A DNA stretch of 64,000 nucleotides from a sulfur-oxidizing endosymbiont of Gigantopelta aegis (lineage in GTDB: Bacteria; Pseudomonadota; Gammaproteobacteria; GRL18), in assembly GCF_016097415.1 (NCBI RefSeq), contig NZ_JAEHGE010000003.1, positions 14,491-78,490 on the forward strand, given 5' to 3'. A model generated the notes under the pieces. It was not told the origin of the DNA and ran no database searches. It saw only the letters and a program-made list of their open reading frames with translations. This document shows positions 48,212 to 58,336 of the stretch, piece by piece. Made by a program: the position numbers and the translations under genes. How positions within the stretch are numbered: the first letter of the stretch is position 1; each line of letters begins with the position of its first letter.

Positions 48212-49229
48212 TTTTTTTAGACAGCAATAAGGCAATACGTTCAGCACCTTGCCCATCAATCAAAGTCCGAGCTTTTTGGCTCGCCCGCTCAAGCTGTGGT
48301 AAATCACTTAACATCGCTTGTGCCTTAGTCAAAATCAGCTCCGGTTGATTCTGTTTCCGACAATCGACCATCTCACACCAATCAGCCTGACTGAGTTTTC
48401 GCATTGATAATAATTGATTATCAGCCACGACAGCAAACACAGCCGGAACACCACAATAAGCCAGTTCAAAGGCCGTCGAACCAGCGGCAGAGATGGCGAA
48501 TATTGCCGAACAAAACAGCACCGCCATATTTTTTACATCATGATAATGGCACAATCCGCGTTGCTGACAAAACTCCGCAATTTTCTGCTGTTCAGCACAG
48601 CCTTTACCTGTCACTACCACCACCTTATAGCTCATCAAAATACTGTTTATATTTAACATTGCATTCAACAAGGGTAATGTTAAAGCCGTCACATCAGAGC
48701 CGCCCAAAGTAATGACAATTGACTCTCTTTGCTCAAAGGCTAAGGGGGATTCGCGGGTAAATATTGCGCGTAATAAGCTATATTCCAGTCCCAATAATAA
48801 GCACGCATCCGCTGCCATGTGCTTATAGTCTAGCGCGCTTGCATGGAGGGAAGGATTAATAATGACATCTGCATATAACTGTCCCCGATTACATTCATCA
48901 TCTAAAATGACTAATACAGTATTTTCTAATTGCGACAATGAAAAAAACAACTCACTATAGTAATCATAATGATCAATAATAATAACATCATACGCTTTTG
49001 CCAAAGCTAGAAATTCATCTTCATCAGCAATCATCATGAGCTGATGCCCTGAGATGGCAGCGGCTGAATGTAAATATCGACAAGCAAAAGTACACTCTAT
49101 TTGCAATGACAAGAGCGCATCAGCCAGTGATTTACTGCGCATTACATGACCCAAGCCAAATTGAGCACCTGAATCAAGCCGAAATAAAGCCTTTTTATTC
49201 AGCTGCACAACGTCATTCATCAGAGCCAT
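48195..49229 (-). CDS. pseG: UDP-2,4-diacetamido-2,4,6-trideoxy-beta-L-altrose hydrolase
   Basis: 344 residues with the GT28-like fold of PseG. FRLDSGAQFGLGHVMRSKSL is the N-terminal signature, YDVIIIDHYDYYSELFFSL and VLVILDDECNRGQLYADVII follow, then VITLGGSDVTALTLPLLNAM and the UDP-binding SAAGSTAFELAYCGVPAVF. It releases UDP to give the free altrose derivative used by PseI. It overlaps pseI by 17 bases. Confidence 0.92.
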   Translation of the reverse strand: MALMNDVVQLNKKALFRLDSGAQFGLGHVMRSKSLADALLSLQIECTFACRYLHSAAAISGHQLMMIADEDEFLALAKAYDVIIIDHYDYYSELFFSLSQLENTVLVILDDECNRGQLYADVIINPSLHASALDYKHMAADACLLLGLEYSLLRAIFTRESPLAFEQRESIVITLGGSDVTALTLPLLNAMLNINSILMSYKVVVVTGKGCAEQQKIAEFCQQRGLCHYHDVKNMAVLFCSAIFAISAAGSTAFELAYCGVPAVFAVVADNQLLSMRKLSQADWCEMVDCRKQNQPELILTKAQAMLSDLPQLERASQKARTLIDGQGAERIALLLSKKITAAQ

Positions 49230-50283
49230 CTAATAAATCAAAGCGCATTGCATCTCCCAGCGCTATTGCTTGTTTTGCTGTTTTCCCCATAATGGCATCA
49301 AAGTGCTTAGGGGCTAAACCAAAACCGGGGCGTATCACTCGAACATTATCACGGCTAATGATTTCACCTACTGCAATTGCTCGACTACAATAAATCGAAC
49401 GACGATATTTTTTTGACTCTTGTTCATTTTCAGAACCGCCATATTGCACCTGCCCCATTGCACGATTAATAATGACCGAGTCATGAACCAGTTTTTCTAA
49501 TTCATCAGGCTCTAACGAAAAAGCGGCATCAATGCCCCCTGCAGTGCGATCTAAAACAAAGTGTTTTTCTACCAAAACCGCACCCAATGCCACACCCGCT
49601 AAAGACACGCTGATACCCGAACAATGATCCGATAAACCAATTAAACATTGGAAGCGTTGTCGCATATCAGCGATTGTGGCCAGATTTGAATCCGAAGCAT
49701 CCGCAGGGTAATTACTGGTACATTTTAATAAAACAATTTGCTCATTACCCGTTGCTCGAATCGTCATGAGCAATTCTTCTATTTCTATTACCGAGGCCAT
49801 GCCGGTTGAAACAATAATTGGCTTTCCAGTTTGTGCTACTTTTTTAATCAACGGTAAATCATTGTTTTCAAACGAGGCAATTTTATAACACGGCACATTC
49901 AACGTTTCCAGAAAATCAACGGCTGACTCATCAAAGGGCGAGCTAAACGCAATCATCCCCAGTGATCTGGCTTTTTCAAACAAGCCTTGATGCCATTCCC
50001 ATGGCGTTGCAGCCTTTGCATAAAGACTATAAAGACTTTCGCCCTGCCAAAGACTCGCTTCATCATTGATGACAAAATCCTTGTTTTGTAAATCAAGCGT
50101 CATAGTTTCGGAAGTATAGGTTTGCAGTTTAATCGCATGAACACCAGCAACAGCAGCGGCTTCAAGCATTTTTTCTGCCAGAGAATAGTCTTGTTGATGA
50201 TTGCCCGATAACTCGGCAACAATAAAGGGAGAACAGCCTTCACCGATTTCAGTTTGAGCAATGTTAATGTTTGGCATGATCAT
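49213..50283 (-). CDS. pseI: Pseudaminic acid synthase
   Basis: 356 residues, NeuB family, PseI subgroup. PFIVAELSGNHQQDYSLAEK, AIKLQTYTSETMTLDLQNKD, YSLYAKAATPWEWHQGLFEK, STGMASVIEIEELLMTIRAT, LLKCTSNYPADASDSNLATI and GLSDHCSGISVSLAGVALGA are characteristic, with a C-terminal SAF domain (RRSIYCSRAIAVGEIISRDN, RPGFGLAPKHFDAIMGK). It condenses PEP with the PseG product. It lies 52 bases after flgL, physically linking the sugar pathway to the flagellar operon. Confidence 0.94.
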   Translation of the reverse strand: MIMPNINIAQTEIGEGCSPFIVAELSGNHQQDYSLAEKMLEAAAVAGVHAIKLQTYTSETMTLDLQNKDFVINDEASLWQGESLYSLYAKAATPWEWHQGLFEKARSLGMIAFSSPFDESAVDFLETLNVPCYKIASFENNDLPLIKKVAQTGKPIIVSTGMASVIEIEELLMTIRATGNEQIVLLKCTSNYPADASDSNLATIADMRQRFQCLIGLSDHCSGISVSLAGVALGAVLVEKHFVLDRTAGGIDAAFSLEPDELEKLVHDSVIINRAMGQVQYGGSENEQESKKYRRSIYCSRAIAVGEIISRDNVRVIRPGFGLAPKHFDAIMGKTAKQAIALGDAMRFDLLDGSDE

Positions 50284-50335
50284 TCGGGATTGCTTTATCT
50301 AATCTTAGAAGATGAGTCAATATGTTTAGTAATAA

Positions 50336-51280
50336 TTATATGAAATTAAACAGTGAAAGTCCCTGAATTTTAGTAAAAGTTTGCTGTGACGCCTGCAGTC
50401 CAATTTGTTCTCGTTCTAAACGACTAATAGCTTCGGTATAATCCAGATCCTGAGTTTCAGATAAAGTGGTTGCCAATTGCACCAGATAATCTTCATTGAC
50501 ATTTTCCTGACTTTCTGTTGCATTAAGTCTTGCTCCAATACCTGATTGCTTATCTGCTATCTGACCTAAGGCTTTATCGATATTCCCAATGGTGCGTGAC
50601 ATTGACTCACGAAAAGTTTCAGGTGCAGTACCTTGGCTGGTTCTTAACAGCGTTTCAAGTTCTTTGACAACGGCAAAAACACTCATTGGAGCTGTACTGG
50701 CTGGGTTTGCATTATCAGAACCACGCACATTCATAAAAACATCAAAACCATTATCACCACTGGCAATTTGTCTGGTCGCACTCACCTGGAGAAATTGCTG
50801 CCCCTGATCGCCATTATAATTAACTACCCCACCAATATTTTCAAAAGGTACATCTCTACTATTAAAGCCACCAAAAAGAAATTCACCATTACCATTAGTG
50901 GTATTAGCAAATGCGGTAATAGCTTCAAAATGCTCCTGAATTTCCAGACCAATAATGGCTTTTTGTGAAGCATCATAGGTATCGCTATTAGCCTGAATAG
51001 AGAGTTCTCTTACCCGTTGTAAGGTATCAACCACCCCATTCAAAGCGGTTTCTTCTATTTGCAAAGAGCTTTTAAGGGTATTAATATTTTTTTGAAATTG
51101 CTCAGTTCGTGATTTTGCCTGATTAAGGCCTAAGACTCTGGCGGCTCCAGCAGGATCATCTGATGGACTAACGATTCGCTTGCCCGATGATAGCTGCAAC
51201 ATGGTTTTATTCAATTTATAATTTTGGGTGTTCATGGATGTCACACCCTGAGAATAAGCCGTACTAGTAGCAACACGCAT
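50336..51280 (-). CDS. flgL: Flagellar hook-associated protein 3 (hook-filament junction)
   Basis: 314 residues. Conserved terminal helices: MRVATSTAYSQGVTSMNTQN and LNKTMLQLSSGKRIVSPSDD at the start, LSETQDLDYTEAISRLEREQ and IGLQASQQTFTKIQGLSLFN at the end, with the variable D2 region between. Flagellin-like fold, assembled at the hook tip. Size matches other gammaproteobacterial FlgL. Distal gene of the flg operon. Confidence 0.92.
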   Translation of the reverse strand: MRVATSTAYSQGVTSMNTQNYKLNKTMLQLSSGKRIVSPSDDPAGAARVLGLNQAKSRTEQFQKNINTLKSSLQIEETALNGVVDTLQRVRELSIQANSDTYDASQKAIIGLEIQEHFEAITAFANTTNGNGEFLFGGFNSRDVPFENIGGVVNYNGDQGQQFLQVSATRQIASGDNGFDVFMNVRGSDNANPASTAPMSVFAVVKELETLLRTSQGTAPETFRESMSRTIGNIDKALGQIADKQSGIGARLNATESQENVNEDYLVQLATTLSETQDLDYTEAISRLEREQIGLQASQQTFTKIQGLSLFNFI

Positions 51281-51311
51281 GATTATTTACCTCGAACTTT
51301 CATAAATAGAT

Positions 51312-53379
51312 TCAAACCGCATTAATTAAAGTTTGAAACATGTCATTTGCTGTCGAAATAACTCGCGCTGATGCCTGATAGGCCTGCTGATATTTAAGTA
51401 AATCAGCTGCCTCTTCATCTAAATTAACACCTGAGTAACTTTCACGATCAGCTTTAGCTTGTTCATTGAGTGTTAATTGTGCTAACAAATCAACCTCTGA
51501 TGACTATGTTTGTACCCACATCAGAGACTATCATGGCATAACCGGCCTGAAAATCGGTTGAGGCGTTCTCCAATGTTTTCTCTGTTTGCAATTTGGCCAG
51601 TAAAAGACCATTACGATTATCATCATAAGGGGCTGTATTACGTAGAATCTCAAACGAATCACCCACTGCCGGTGTACCTGACAGAGTAAAACTTATATCA
51701 CCAAATTGTGGATAAGTTGTGCCATCTAAAGTGAAACTAACACCACCGGCATCACTATTGGGATCAAAATCAATACTAAAATCTGGGAAAAGAGTCCCTG
51801 GCGGTGCAGGACGAAGTGCAACGACATCAAAGCCAGGGTTTCCAGCCAAATTTGAATTGCTATAACTCAACACAATTTGAAAATCATTAATCGTACTGCC
51901 GGTCATTGGAATTGAACTGAGCTCTCCTAGCTTGGGCAATGAAATTGAACCTGACCCTGCATTAATTGCACCACCAAAAGAATCCGTTCTTTCACCTGAA
52001 ATAATAGGACCTGCCAGAGCAAGATCTAAAACATTATTGACCGCTAAATCAATATTAGATGAAGCTTCAAAAGTCGGCCTGAGAATATAACTATCATTAA
52101 CCGCTAATACAGGTAAAGGTATTTCTTGAATCCGAAACCCTTGCGGTGTCGTACCTGTAGTATAGGGAGGTCCCGCCGGATCAATAATGGCATTTAAGTT
52201 TGCAATACTGGTACTCGAAAAAACAGTATTATCACTTAAGCGAGTTAAATCATAATTTGTACCATCATAATCAAGCTTATAATCACTGGTGGTTAAAACC
52301 CTTGAGTCAGTAATGTTGAATAATACCGCACTACCTGTATTATTAGTATTAGGCAACGCTGAAATTGGACCACTTAAATCAGTGAAAAAATCACCACCCA
52401 TTTTAAAGCCTGAGCCAGTATTTTGTAATGTCATTCCCAATGTATTCTGGGCATTCATCTCTTCAGACAAAGCTAAAGAAATACGCCCTAATGAACGTCG
52501 ACTTGGTTCAAGCACTGAATTCTTAAAATCCAAAGTACCTTGTAACTCGCCCCCGGTAATAGAGCTAGTAACATCCGTTACACCAGCACCTTGTTTTAAG
52601 ATAACATCTAAATCTTGAGCATTATAAAGATTCTTTCTTGTTAATAAAGTTGCAGAAGTACTACCAATCACCAAGGCTTGTCCTGAACCAATAAAAATAT
52701 TAGCCGCACCATCATCTTGATAAATCACTTTAACATCAATTTTTTCGGCAATTGTCTTAATCATAACCTCACGTTGATCCATCAAATCATTAGGCAGACT
52801 ACCTTGACCCGCACCAGTTTTTTGTACAATATTGACATTAATATTAGCAATTGAACGTGCTAAATCGGAGACTTCCTGAGTTACGTCATTCAAGTCCTGA
52901 TTGACTTGATTGTTTAATTGAATAAATCGATCATCCAACAATTTAAAACGCTCTGTCATGGTCTTTGCTTCTGTTAAAAGCACTTGTCTGGATGGTGTGG
53001 AAGAAGGATTATCATTGGCTTCCTGCAAGGCACTAAAAAAACCTTCCAATGTTGGCGTTAAACCTGAATCAGGATTAGCCAGAATATTATCAATTTGTTT
53101 AGAGAGTCGATTAAAAGAATCATATTGACCAAATTGACTGTTTGAAATACGTATTTGCTCTTCTAAAAATTCATTGGCCAAACGTACCGTGTTTTGAACA
53201 CTAACACCGGTGCCCACATAGCCATTGCCAGTAAATTGTGGCAATCGAGCCGCTTGCTCGGAGCGTTGGCGTGAATAACCATCCGTATTAACATTAGATA
53301 TATTTTGGCTGGCAGTGGCAAGCTGGCGCTGTGCCGTCAGTAGTCCCGAAGTGCCAATTCCCATAGTGCTACCAGCCAT
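51312..53379 (-). CDS. flgK: Flagellar hook-associated protein 1, C-terminus displaced by a frameshift
   Basis: The main frame (51490-53379, 629 residues) has the FlgK start MGIGTSGLLTAQRQLATASQ and NISNVNTDGYSRQRSEQAAR, then the long variable middle. It stops right after SDVGTNIVIRG. The conserved C-terminal helix is intact but in the next frame: DLLAQLTLNEQAKADRESYS, GVNLDEEAADLLKYQQAYQA, SARVISTANDMFQTLINAV, stop at 51312. The slip is at about 51500-51515, where there is no long homopolymer. Without this helix FlgK should not assemble at the hook, so either the reading is a sequence error or the flagellum is impaired. Confidence 0.85.
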
Positions 53380-53429
53380 TACAATTCTCCACCGTTCTTA
53401 TTCATGAGGCTTTAGCGTCCATCCGCTCA

Positions 53430-54497
53430 TTATTTTGATGCTAACTTAAGCTGATTTAGACGTTGATTTTGAACTGGTTCACTGTTTAGAACCCTCAAAA
53501 CCTTATTTGCATAATTAGGATCAGTTGCATATCCCGCATTATGAATGCCTTTTACGTATGCTTTATCATGCAAAGATTGTTCCGTTTCATTCAAATTATT
53601 ATTATTTTTATTTGAATACTCACTATAACGTGAATTATTTTTTATAAAACGGACATAATCAGTGAAACTTTGCTCATAAGAGCCATAAGCTCTGAAATTA
53701 CTTTTTTGTTGTACTCTCTTGCCTCGTACAAACTCATCTGATACTTTTTCTACTTTGTCACCCGACCAACGTTGGTCAGCCTTGATATTAAAAAGATTAA
53801 AGCTACTTTTTTTATCATCGGAAATAATATATTTTCCCCAACCCGTTTCTAAAGCCGCCTGAGAAATAATCACTTCTGTTGACACACCTAATTGCTGAGC
53901 TGCTTTTTCAGCTAATGGCCATAAGATTTCTACAAACTGTTCTGGCGATGAAAATTTCACCTCAGATGTGGCGGTAGGAATGGCCGCAGAAATCTCACTC
54001 GCCTGAGAAACATTAGGCGTTTGCGGCAATATATCTGGATTTGACTTTGCAAGTTTAACGGCATAAGGATCTATAAAATGACGCCTGACCGGCATAGTAT
54101 AAGAAGCCTCCTGCTCGAGTGCTATTTTTTTACCATTCTGTGATGATTGCTGGCTTGCCTGATATTGCATTTGTTCAACAATCGTTTTGGCAAAGCCAAT
54201 GCCCTGGCCTTTTGATAATTCCATACCTAATTGCTGATCATACATATCTCGATAACTATCCATTGCCTGACTTTTAAAAATGGGATCTTCCATACCGGTT
54301 TTACGCAAGTTTTTGATCATCATACTGATCATCACCGCTTCAAATTGTCTAGCCACCTCAGGTAAAGCACTTTTTGCATCTTTTCTTGCTGATACCTTGA
54401 GGTTTTGCAAACCATTCAGATCGGTATAAATATCAGTTTTACTTTCCATACTATTTAAACTCATGAGCTGATACCTATATGATAATGAGTTCTGCAT
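53430..54497 (-). CDS. flgJ: Flagellar rod assembly protein with glucosaminidase domain
   Basis: 355 residues in two domains. The N-terminal rod-binding part has [20 protein letters not shown] and [20 protein letters not shown]. The C-terminal muramidase-type domain has [20 protein letters not shown] with the catalytic Glu, [20 protein letters not shown] and [20 protein letters not shown]. It cuts peptidoglycan to let the rod through. The ATG at 54497 overlaps flgI by 23 bases; an in-frame ATG at 54464 (MSLNSMESK), just after the flgI stop, is at least as likely to be the true start. Confidence 0.92.
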   Translation of the reverse strand: MQNSLSYRYQLMSLNSMESKTDIYTDLNGLQNLKVSARKDAKSALPEVARQFEAVMISMMIKNLRKTGMEDPIFKSQAMDSYRDMYDQQLGMELSKGQGIGFAKTIVEQMQYQASQQSSQNGKKIALEQEASYTMPVRRHFIDPYAVKLAKSNPDILPQTPNVSQASEISAAIPTATSEVKFSSPEQFVEILWPLAEKAAQQLGVSTEVIISQAALETGWGKYIISDDKKSSFNLFNIKADQRWSGDKVEKVSDEFVRGKRVQQKSNFRAYGSYEQSFTDYVRFIKNNSRYSEYSNKNNNNLNETEQSLHDKAYVKGIHNAGYATDPNYANKVLRVLNSEPVQNQRLNQLKLASK

Positions 54498-55572
54498 TAA
54501 GTGATCCTGCGGCTTTCAAGGCTTCTAAAATTGCCACCAATTCGGCAGGACTGGCACCAATATTATTTACCGCTCTGACCACTTCATCTAAAGTTACCCC
54601 CAAATTAAACACAAAAGCACCACTATTCGTTGCGGCCACATCAACATCAGATTTAGGCACAACAACGGTTTGTCCATTTGAAAATGCCGGTGGTTGACTA
54701 ATGGTTGGATCATTAGTAATCGTTACTGTTAAATTACCATGAGAAACAGCCGCTGGTTGCACAATTACATTTTGCCCAATCACCACCGTGCCAGTTCTGG
54801 CATTCACTACAATTTTTGCCGCCGCAGTCCCTGGGTTAAACGTTAGATTTTCCAGCATCGACAAATAGGATACTTTTTGTGATAAATCAGTTGGCGCACT
54901 GACTTTAACCGAAGAGGCATCAACAGCCTTAGCAGTACCTAAGCCCATAGTGTCATTAATAGTTTCAGCTAGGCGATATGCCGTCGTAAAATCGGGGCGA
55001 AATAGATTTAAAGTAATACTATTACCTGTAACAAACGAAGTGATCACCTCACGCTCTACCGTCGCACCATTTGGAATCCGTCCTCCCGTAGGAATATTGA
55101 TAGTGACTGATGAACCATCCTTTCCGCTCGCATTCAAGCCCATTACCACTAAGTTACCTTGTGCGACGGCATAAATCTGACCATCAGCCCCCTTTAAAGG
55201 AGCCATTAATAAAGTACCACCACGAAGATTTTTAGAATTACCGATAGAAGAAACATTAACGTCAATTTTTTGACCGGGTTTAGTAAATGGAGGAAGTTCG
55301 GCACTCAAAGTAACAGCGGCGACATTTTTAATGGGTAGATTAGCACCCGGCGGTAAAGTAATCCCTAGTTGCTCCAACATATTGCGCATACTATCATCAG
55401 TAAATGCCGCGCTGGAATCGCCGGAGCCATCCAATCCCACCACCAGACCATAGCCCACTAATTGATTTGAACGTATACCTGCTACCGTAGAGATATCCTT
55501 GATACGTTCTGCAAAAACAGGATTTAAAGCAAAGCAAAAAATAACAAAAGAAATACAAAAAGAGCGCCACAT
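54475..55572 (-). CDS. flgI: Flagellar P-ring protein
   Basis: 365 residues. A signal peptide [20 protein letters not shown] is followed by likely cleavage at VFA-ER. The mature protein starts [20 protein letters not shown] and contains [60 protein letters not shown] and [20 protein letters not shown], all highly conserved in FlgI. It forms the periplasmic ring around the rod. Confidence 0.95.
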   Translation of the reverse strand: MWRSFCISFVIFCFALNPVFAERIKDISTVAGIRSNQLVGYGLVVGLDGSGDSSAAFTDDSMRNMLEQLGITLPPGANLPIKNVAAVTLSAELPPFTKPGQKIDVNVSSIGNSKNLRGGTLLMAPLKGADGQIYAVAQGNLVVMGLNASGKDGSSVTINIPTGGRIPNGATVEREVITSFVTGNSITLNLFRPDFTTAYRLAETINDTMGLGTAKAVDASSVKVSAPTDLSQKVSYLSMLENLTFNPGTAAAKIVVNARTGTVVIGQNVIVQPAAVSHGNLTVTITNDPTISQPPAFSNGQTVVVPKSDVDVAATNSGAFVFNLGVTLDEVVRAVNNIGASPAELVAILEALKAAGSLNAELIII

Positions 55573-55687
55573 ATCACACCATCCTACGTATAAAATACGT
55601 CAAAAAAACCACGTTTTATTTCTATAGATTAATTAGTGCAAGATAAATGCCAGAACAGCATGGGCTTCTTTAAACATGTGTTGAAAC

Positions 55688-55784
55688 GTAGGATGTCGGT
55701 GAGGCACGAACCGCATCATATCTCCTCATGATTTGTTCCTCATGGGCCAAAATTGATGCGGTTCGTGCCTCACCGGCATCCTAC
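55688..55784. repeat. Long imperfect palindrome between flgH and flgI
   Basis: Arms of 31 bases (55688-55718 and 55754-55784), starting GTAGGATG and ending GCATCA, match in 30 of 31 positions with a 35-base spacer. The GC-rich arms contrast with the AT-rich surroundings. It sits in the 240-base gap between two core flagellar genes; nothing else is visible there. It looks like a dispersed palindromic (REP or MITE-like) element rather than a terminator, as no T-run follows. Confidence 0.85.
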
Positions 55785-55812
55785 ACGTACCCGATAAGTT
55801 CGGGAAGGAATA

Positions 55813-56544
55813 TTAGAAAGGCCAAACATCACTAAGGAAGAAGCGGCTTCCCCAGCCCGCAGAATTTGAATCATGGGTCAAACCAACACCACTATAGATA
55901 ATTTGTGCATTGGCAACTTTTGAAGAAGAGATTTTATTATCCAAACCAACATCTCTGCTACGAATAACACCCGCTAGTTGAATGTATTCATCCCCTTGGT
56001 TGATAGTCACTAATTTTTCACCCTGCACTCTGAGGTTACCATTACTTAATACTTCAACAACTGTGACACCAATATTACCCGTCAGGCTATTTTTTTGCTC
56101 ACTTTTACCTTTGGATTTAAAGTCATTAGTGGAAGAAATACTAGTATTGAGTGCTCTTAGCAATTCATTGGCCAAGCCAAAACCAGCATCAGAGGTCGCA
56201 TTGCCGGTCGTGGCATCCGTTGTAACTGCTTTACCAAACACAGTAGGATTTGATAAACCAACTGTTGTGCCCTTTTTATCTTCCGTTTTAGTTTCTTTCT
56301 TACCCGTGGTTTTTTCATCAAAAACAACGGTTAGAATATCACCCACTCTATGGGCTTTCACTGTTTCAAATAAATTCAAATTATCTGATGTTAAATAAAT
56401 AGAACCGGTATTTTGAGGTTGAGTGATCACGGCTTTAGGCCGTGTTGGTGCATATTTTGGATCATGTTCCAAGCGTTGAGCAGCACAACCAGTCAAAAGA
56501 GTCATGACCAATACCAACAAAACAAGATGATTTTTTATTATCAT
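55813..56544 (-). CDS. flgH: Flagellar L-ring lipoprotein
   Basis: 243 residues. Lipoprotein signal MIIKNHLVLLVLVMTLLTGC with the lipidated Cys at 20. The mature part has GSIYLTSDNLNLFETVKAHR, VGDILTVVFDEKTTGKKETK, VEVLSNGNLRVQGEKLVTIN and QGDEYIQLAGVIRSRDVG, conserved in FlgH. Forms the outer-membrane ring. The palindrome at 55688-55784 lies between it and flgI. Confidence 0.94.
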   Translation of the reverse strand: MIIKNHLVLLVLVMTLLTGCAAQRLEHDPKYAPTRPKAVITQPQNTGSIYLTSDNLNLFETVKAHRVGDILTVVFDEKTTGKKETKTEDKKGTTVGLSNPTVFGKAVTTDATTGNATSDAGFGLANELLRALNTSISSTNDFKSKGKSEQKNSLTGNIGVTVVEVLSNGNLRVQGEKLVTINQGDEYIQLAGVIRSRDVGLDNKISSSKVANAQIIYSGVGLTHDSNSAGWGSRFFLSDVWPF

Positions 56545-56576
56545 TTTAAGCCTTAAAATACAATTTCAAATAGATA

Positions 56577-57362
56577 TTAAACATTTTGCGTAATATATTG
56601 CAGCATCTGATCAGCGGTTGATAAAGACTTAGAATTCATTTCAAAGGTTCTTTGTGTTTCAATTAAATTAACCAATTCTTCAACCGTATTAACATTTGAA
56701 CTTTCTAAAGACCCTTGCAATAAACCACCCCGACTATCCGTTGCAGGAACACCCGTGATGGGTGCACCACTAGCAACCGATTCTAAATAGTGATTATCAC
56801 CAATAGCCATTAGGCCTGATGGATTGATAAATGAGGCTGTTTCTATTGTGCCGACATTTGTCGGTGCTGTATTGCCAGGTTCTAGTGCAGAAACAGTACC
56901 ATCAATACCAATGGTGACGGATAAGGTCTCTGCTGGTAGCGTAATCGCAGGCTCTAACAACATACCATCTGAGGTGACAATACGTCCTTGTTCATCAATT
57001 TGAAATGAACCATCACGGGTATAGGCAATGTCACCATTAGGTCTTAATACCTGAAAAAAACCTTCCCCCTGGATAGCAAGGTCTAAGGAGTTTTGCGTTT
57101 GAATAATATTGCCTTGCATGTGAATTTTTTGCGTAGCAGCAACCCGAACACCAGTACCCAGCATCATACCTGAGGGTAATGTTGTATCTTGAGTGGCCTG
57201 TGCACCCGGCTGGCGAATATTTTGATAAATTAAATCTTCAAAAACAGCCCTATCTTTTTTAAAGCCCGTCGTACTCGCATTGGCTAAGTTGTTTGACACC
57301 ACTTGTAAACGTACTTGCTGTGCATCTAAACCTGTTTTTGCAACCCATAATGCTGGATTCAT
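56577..57362 (-). CDS. flgG: Flagellar distal rod protein
   Basis: 261 residues of the rod/hook family. ALWVAKTGLDAQQVRLQVVS and NNLANASTTGFKKDRAVFED at the N-terminus, the FlgG-typical rod-length insertion ENIRQPGAQATQD-like stretch (IYQNIRQPGAQATQDTTLPS), and SNVNTVEELVNLIETQRTFE with a final DQMLQYITQNV helix. Intact; 28 bases after flgF. Confidence 0.95.
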   Translation of the reverse strand: MNPALWVAKTGLDAQQVRLQVVSNNLANASTTGFKKDRAVFEDLIYQNIRQPGAQATQDTTLPSGMMLGTGVRVAATQKIHMQGNIIQTQNSLDLAIQGEGFFQVLRPNGDIAYTRDGSFQIDEQGRIVTSDGMLLEPAITLPAETLSVTIGIDGTVSALEPGNTAPTNVGTIETASFINPSGLMAIGDNHYLESVASGAPITGVPATDSRGGLLQGSLESSNVNTVEELVNLIETQRTFEMNSKSLSTADQMLQYITQNV

Positions 57363-57390
57363 TGTATTCTCCTTAAAGAGCGATATAACA

Positions 57391-58131
57391 TTAGGAAAGT
57401 CTTAATAATTGTGTGGAAGCCTGATCCATTTCTTCAGCTTTTTTCAGTAGTTTGACCTGCATTTCATACTGTCTCGCCAGACTGATCATATCAACCATTT
57501 CTGACATGGCATTGACATTGGAGCTTTCTAATACACCGGCAATTAATCGTACTTCACCATCAGCCTCTGCTGGCTCAGCATTTTTTTGTACCATTAAACC
57601 TGATTCATTTTTAACTAAATTAGCCACATCTGGATTGACCATTTTCAAACGTCCAATCACCGCTGTAGCATTATTTTCAGCACCTTCAGGTACAATAGAA
57701 ATCGTGCCGTCAGCCATAATATCAATTTTTTTTGCCGGTGGAATCACAACGGGGCCACCATCACCTAACACAGGATGACCGGCTCCAGTCGTTAGCATGC
57801 CAGTTTCATTTATTTTAAAATTACCAGCGCGGGTATAAGTTTCATTACCATTTTTATCAAGCACGGCAAAAAAACCCTCACCCGTTATGGCCACATCCAA
57901 ATTATTGCCTGTGCTAATCATACTACCTGATTTAAAATCAGTACCCGGATTTTGTGTCATTGAATAAACCCGTGTTGGTAGACCCGGCCCAAAAACAGGC
58001 TGACTGCGTGCCGCTGCAAAATCAGCACGAAATCCGGCAGTACTGGCATTGGCAAGATTGTTCATATGCAGTTGTTGATTCAGCATATTCTCTTTTGCCC
58101 CTGACATGGCTACAAATATAAAATTATCCAT
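57391..58131 (-). CDS. flgF: Flagellar proximal rod protein
   Basis: 246 residues. FIFVAMSGAKENMLNQQLHM and NNLANASTAGFRADFAAARS at the start, ARAGNFKINETGM-like core (ETYTRAGNFKINETGMLTTG), and SSNVNAMSEMVDMISLARQY near the end. It follows a 205-base gap after flgE holding a hairpin and a sigma-54-like promoter, so it may begin a separate transcript (flgFGHIJKL). Confidence 0.94.
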   Translation of the reverse strand: MDNFIFVAMSGAKENMLNQQLHMNNLANASTAGFRADFAAARSQPVFGPGLPTRVYSMTQNPGTDFKSGSMISTGNNLDVAITGEGFFAVLDKNGNETYTRAGNFKINETGMLTTGAGHPVLGDGGPVVIPPAKKIDIMADGTISIVPEGAENNATAVIGRLKMVNPDVANLVKNESGLMVQKNAEPAEADGEVRLIAGVLESSNVNAMSEMVDMISLARQYEMQVKLLKKAEEMDQASTQLLRLS

Positions 58132-58196
58132 CGTTTACAGCACCCTATTTCATCATGACTTTTTTTTGACACTTATTCATTAGCTATTATTTATAA

Positions 58197-58212
58197 TGCA
58201 TGATTCAGGCCA
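58197..58212 (-). promoter_or_regulatory. flgF: Sigma-54-like promoter upstream of flgF
   Basis: Minus strand TGGCCTGAATCATGCA: GG and GC at the 24/12 spacing, four bases between the two half elements. It ends 65 bases before the flgF ATG and lies downstream of a hairpin with a T-run, fitting a new start of transcription. Confidence 0.5.
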
Positions 58213-58232
58213 ACCAACAACAATAATCAGGC

Positions 58233-58304
58233 AAAAAAAAACGAATAATTCAACTCTACTGCGCTGCTACTATCTGTAACATCAAGTAAAGAAAAATTAT
58301 TCGT
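58233..58304 (-). terminator. Hairpin plus T-run between flgE and flgF
   Basis: Arms ACGAATAATT (58241-58250) and AATTATTCGT (58295-58304) pair perfectly; on the minus strand the second arm runs into a stretch of nine T. The loop is 44 bases, long for an intrinsic terminator, so read-through is likely. Confidence 0.45.
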
Positions 58305-58336
58305 CAAAAAAATTATACTGAGAGAGAAATGAAAAT

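Noticed and set aside
51490-51530. Programmed ribosomal frameshift in flgK
   Set aside because: No slippery heptamer or downstream structure is obvious and no flgK precedent is known to me; a sequence error or mutation is more economical.
55688-55784. Intrinsic terminator between flgH and flgI
   Set aside because: Arms are too long with a 35-base spacer and no T-run follows; terminating here would cut the rod/ring operon.
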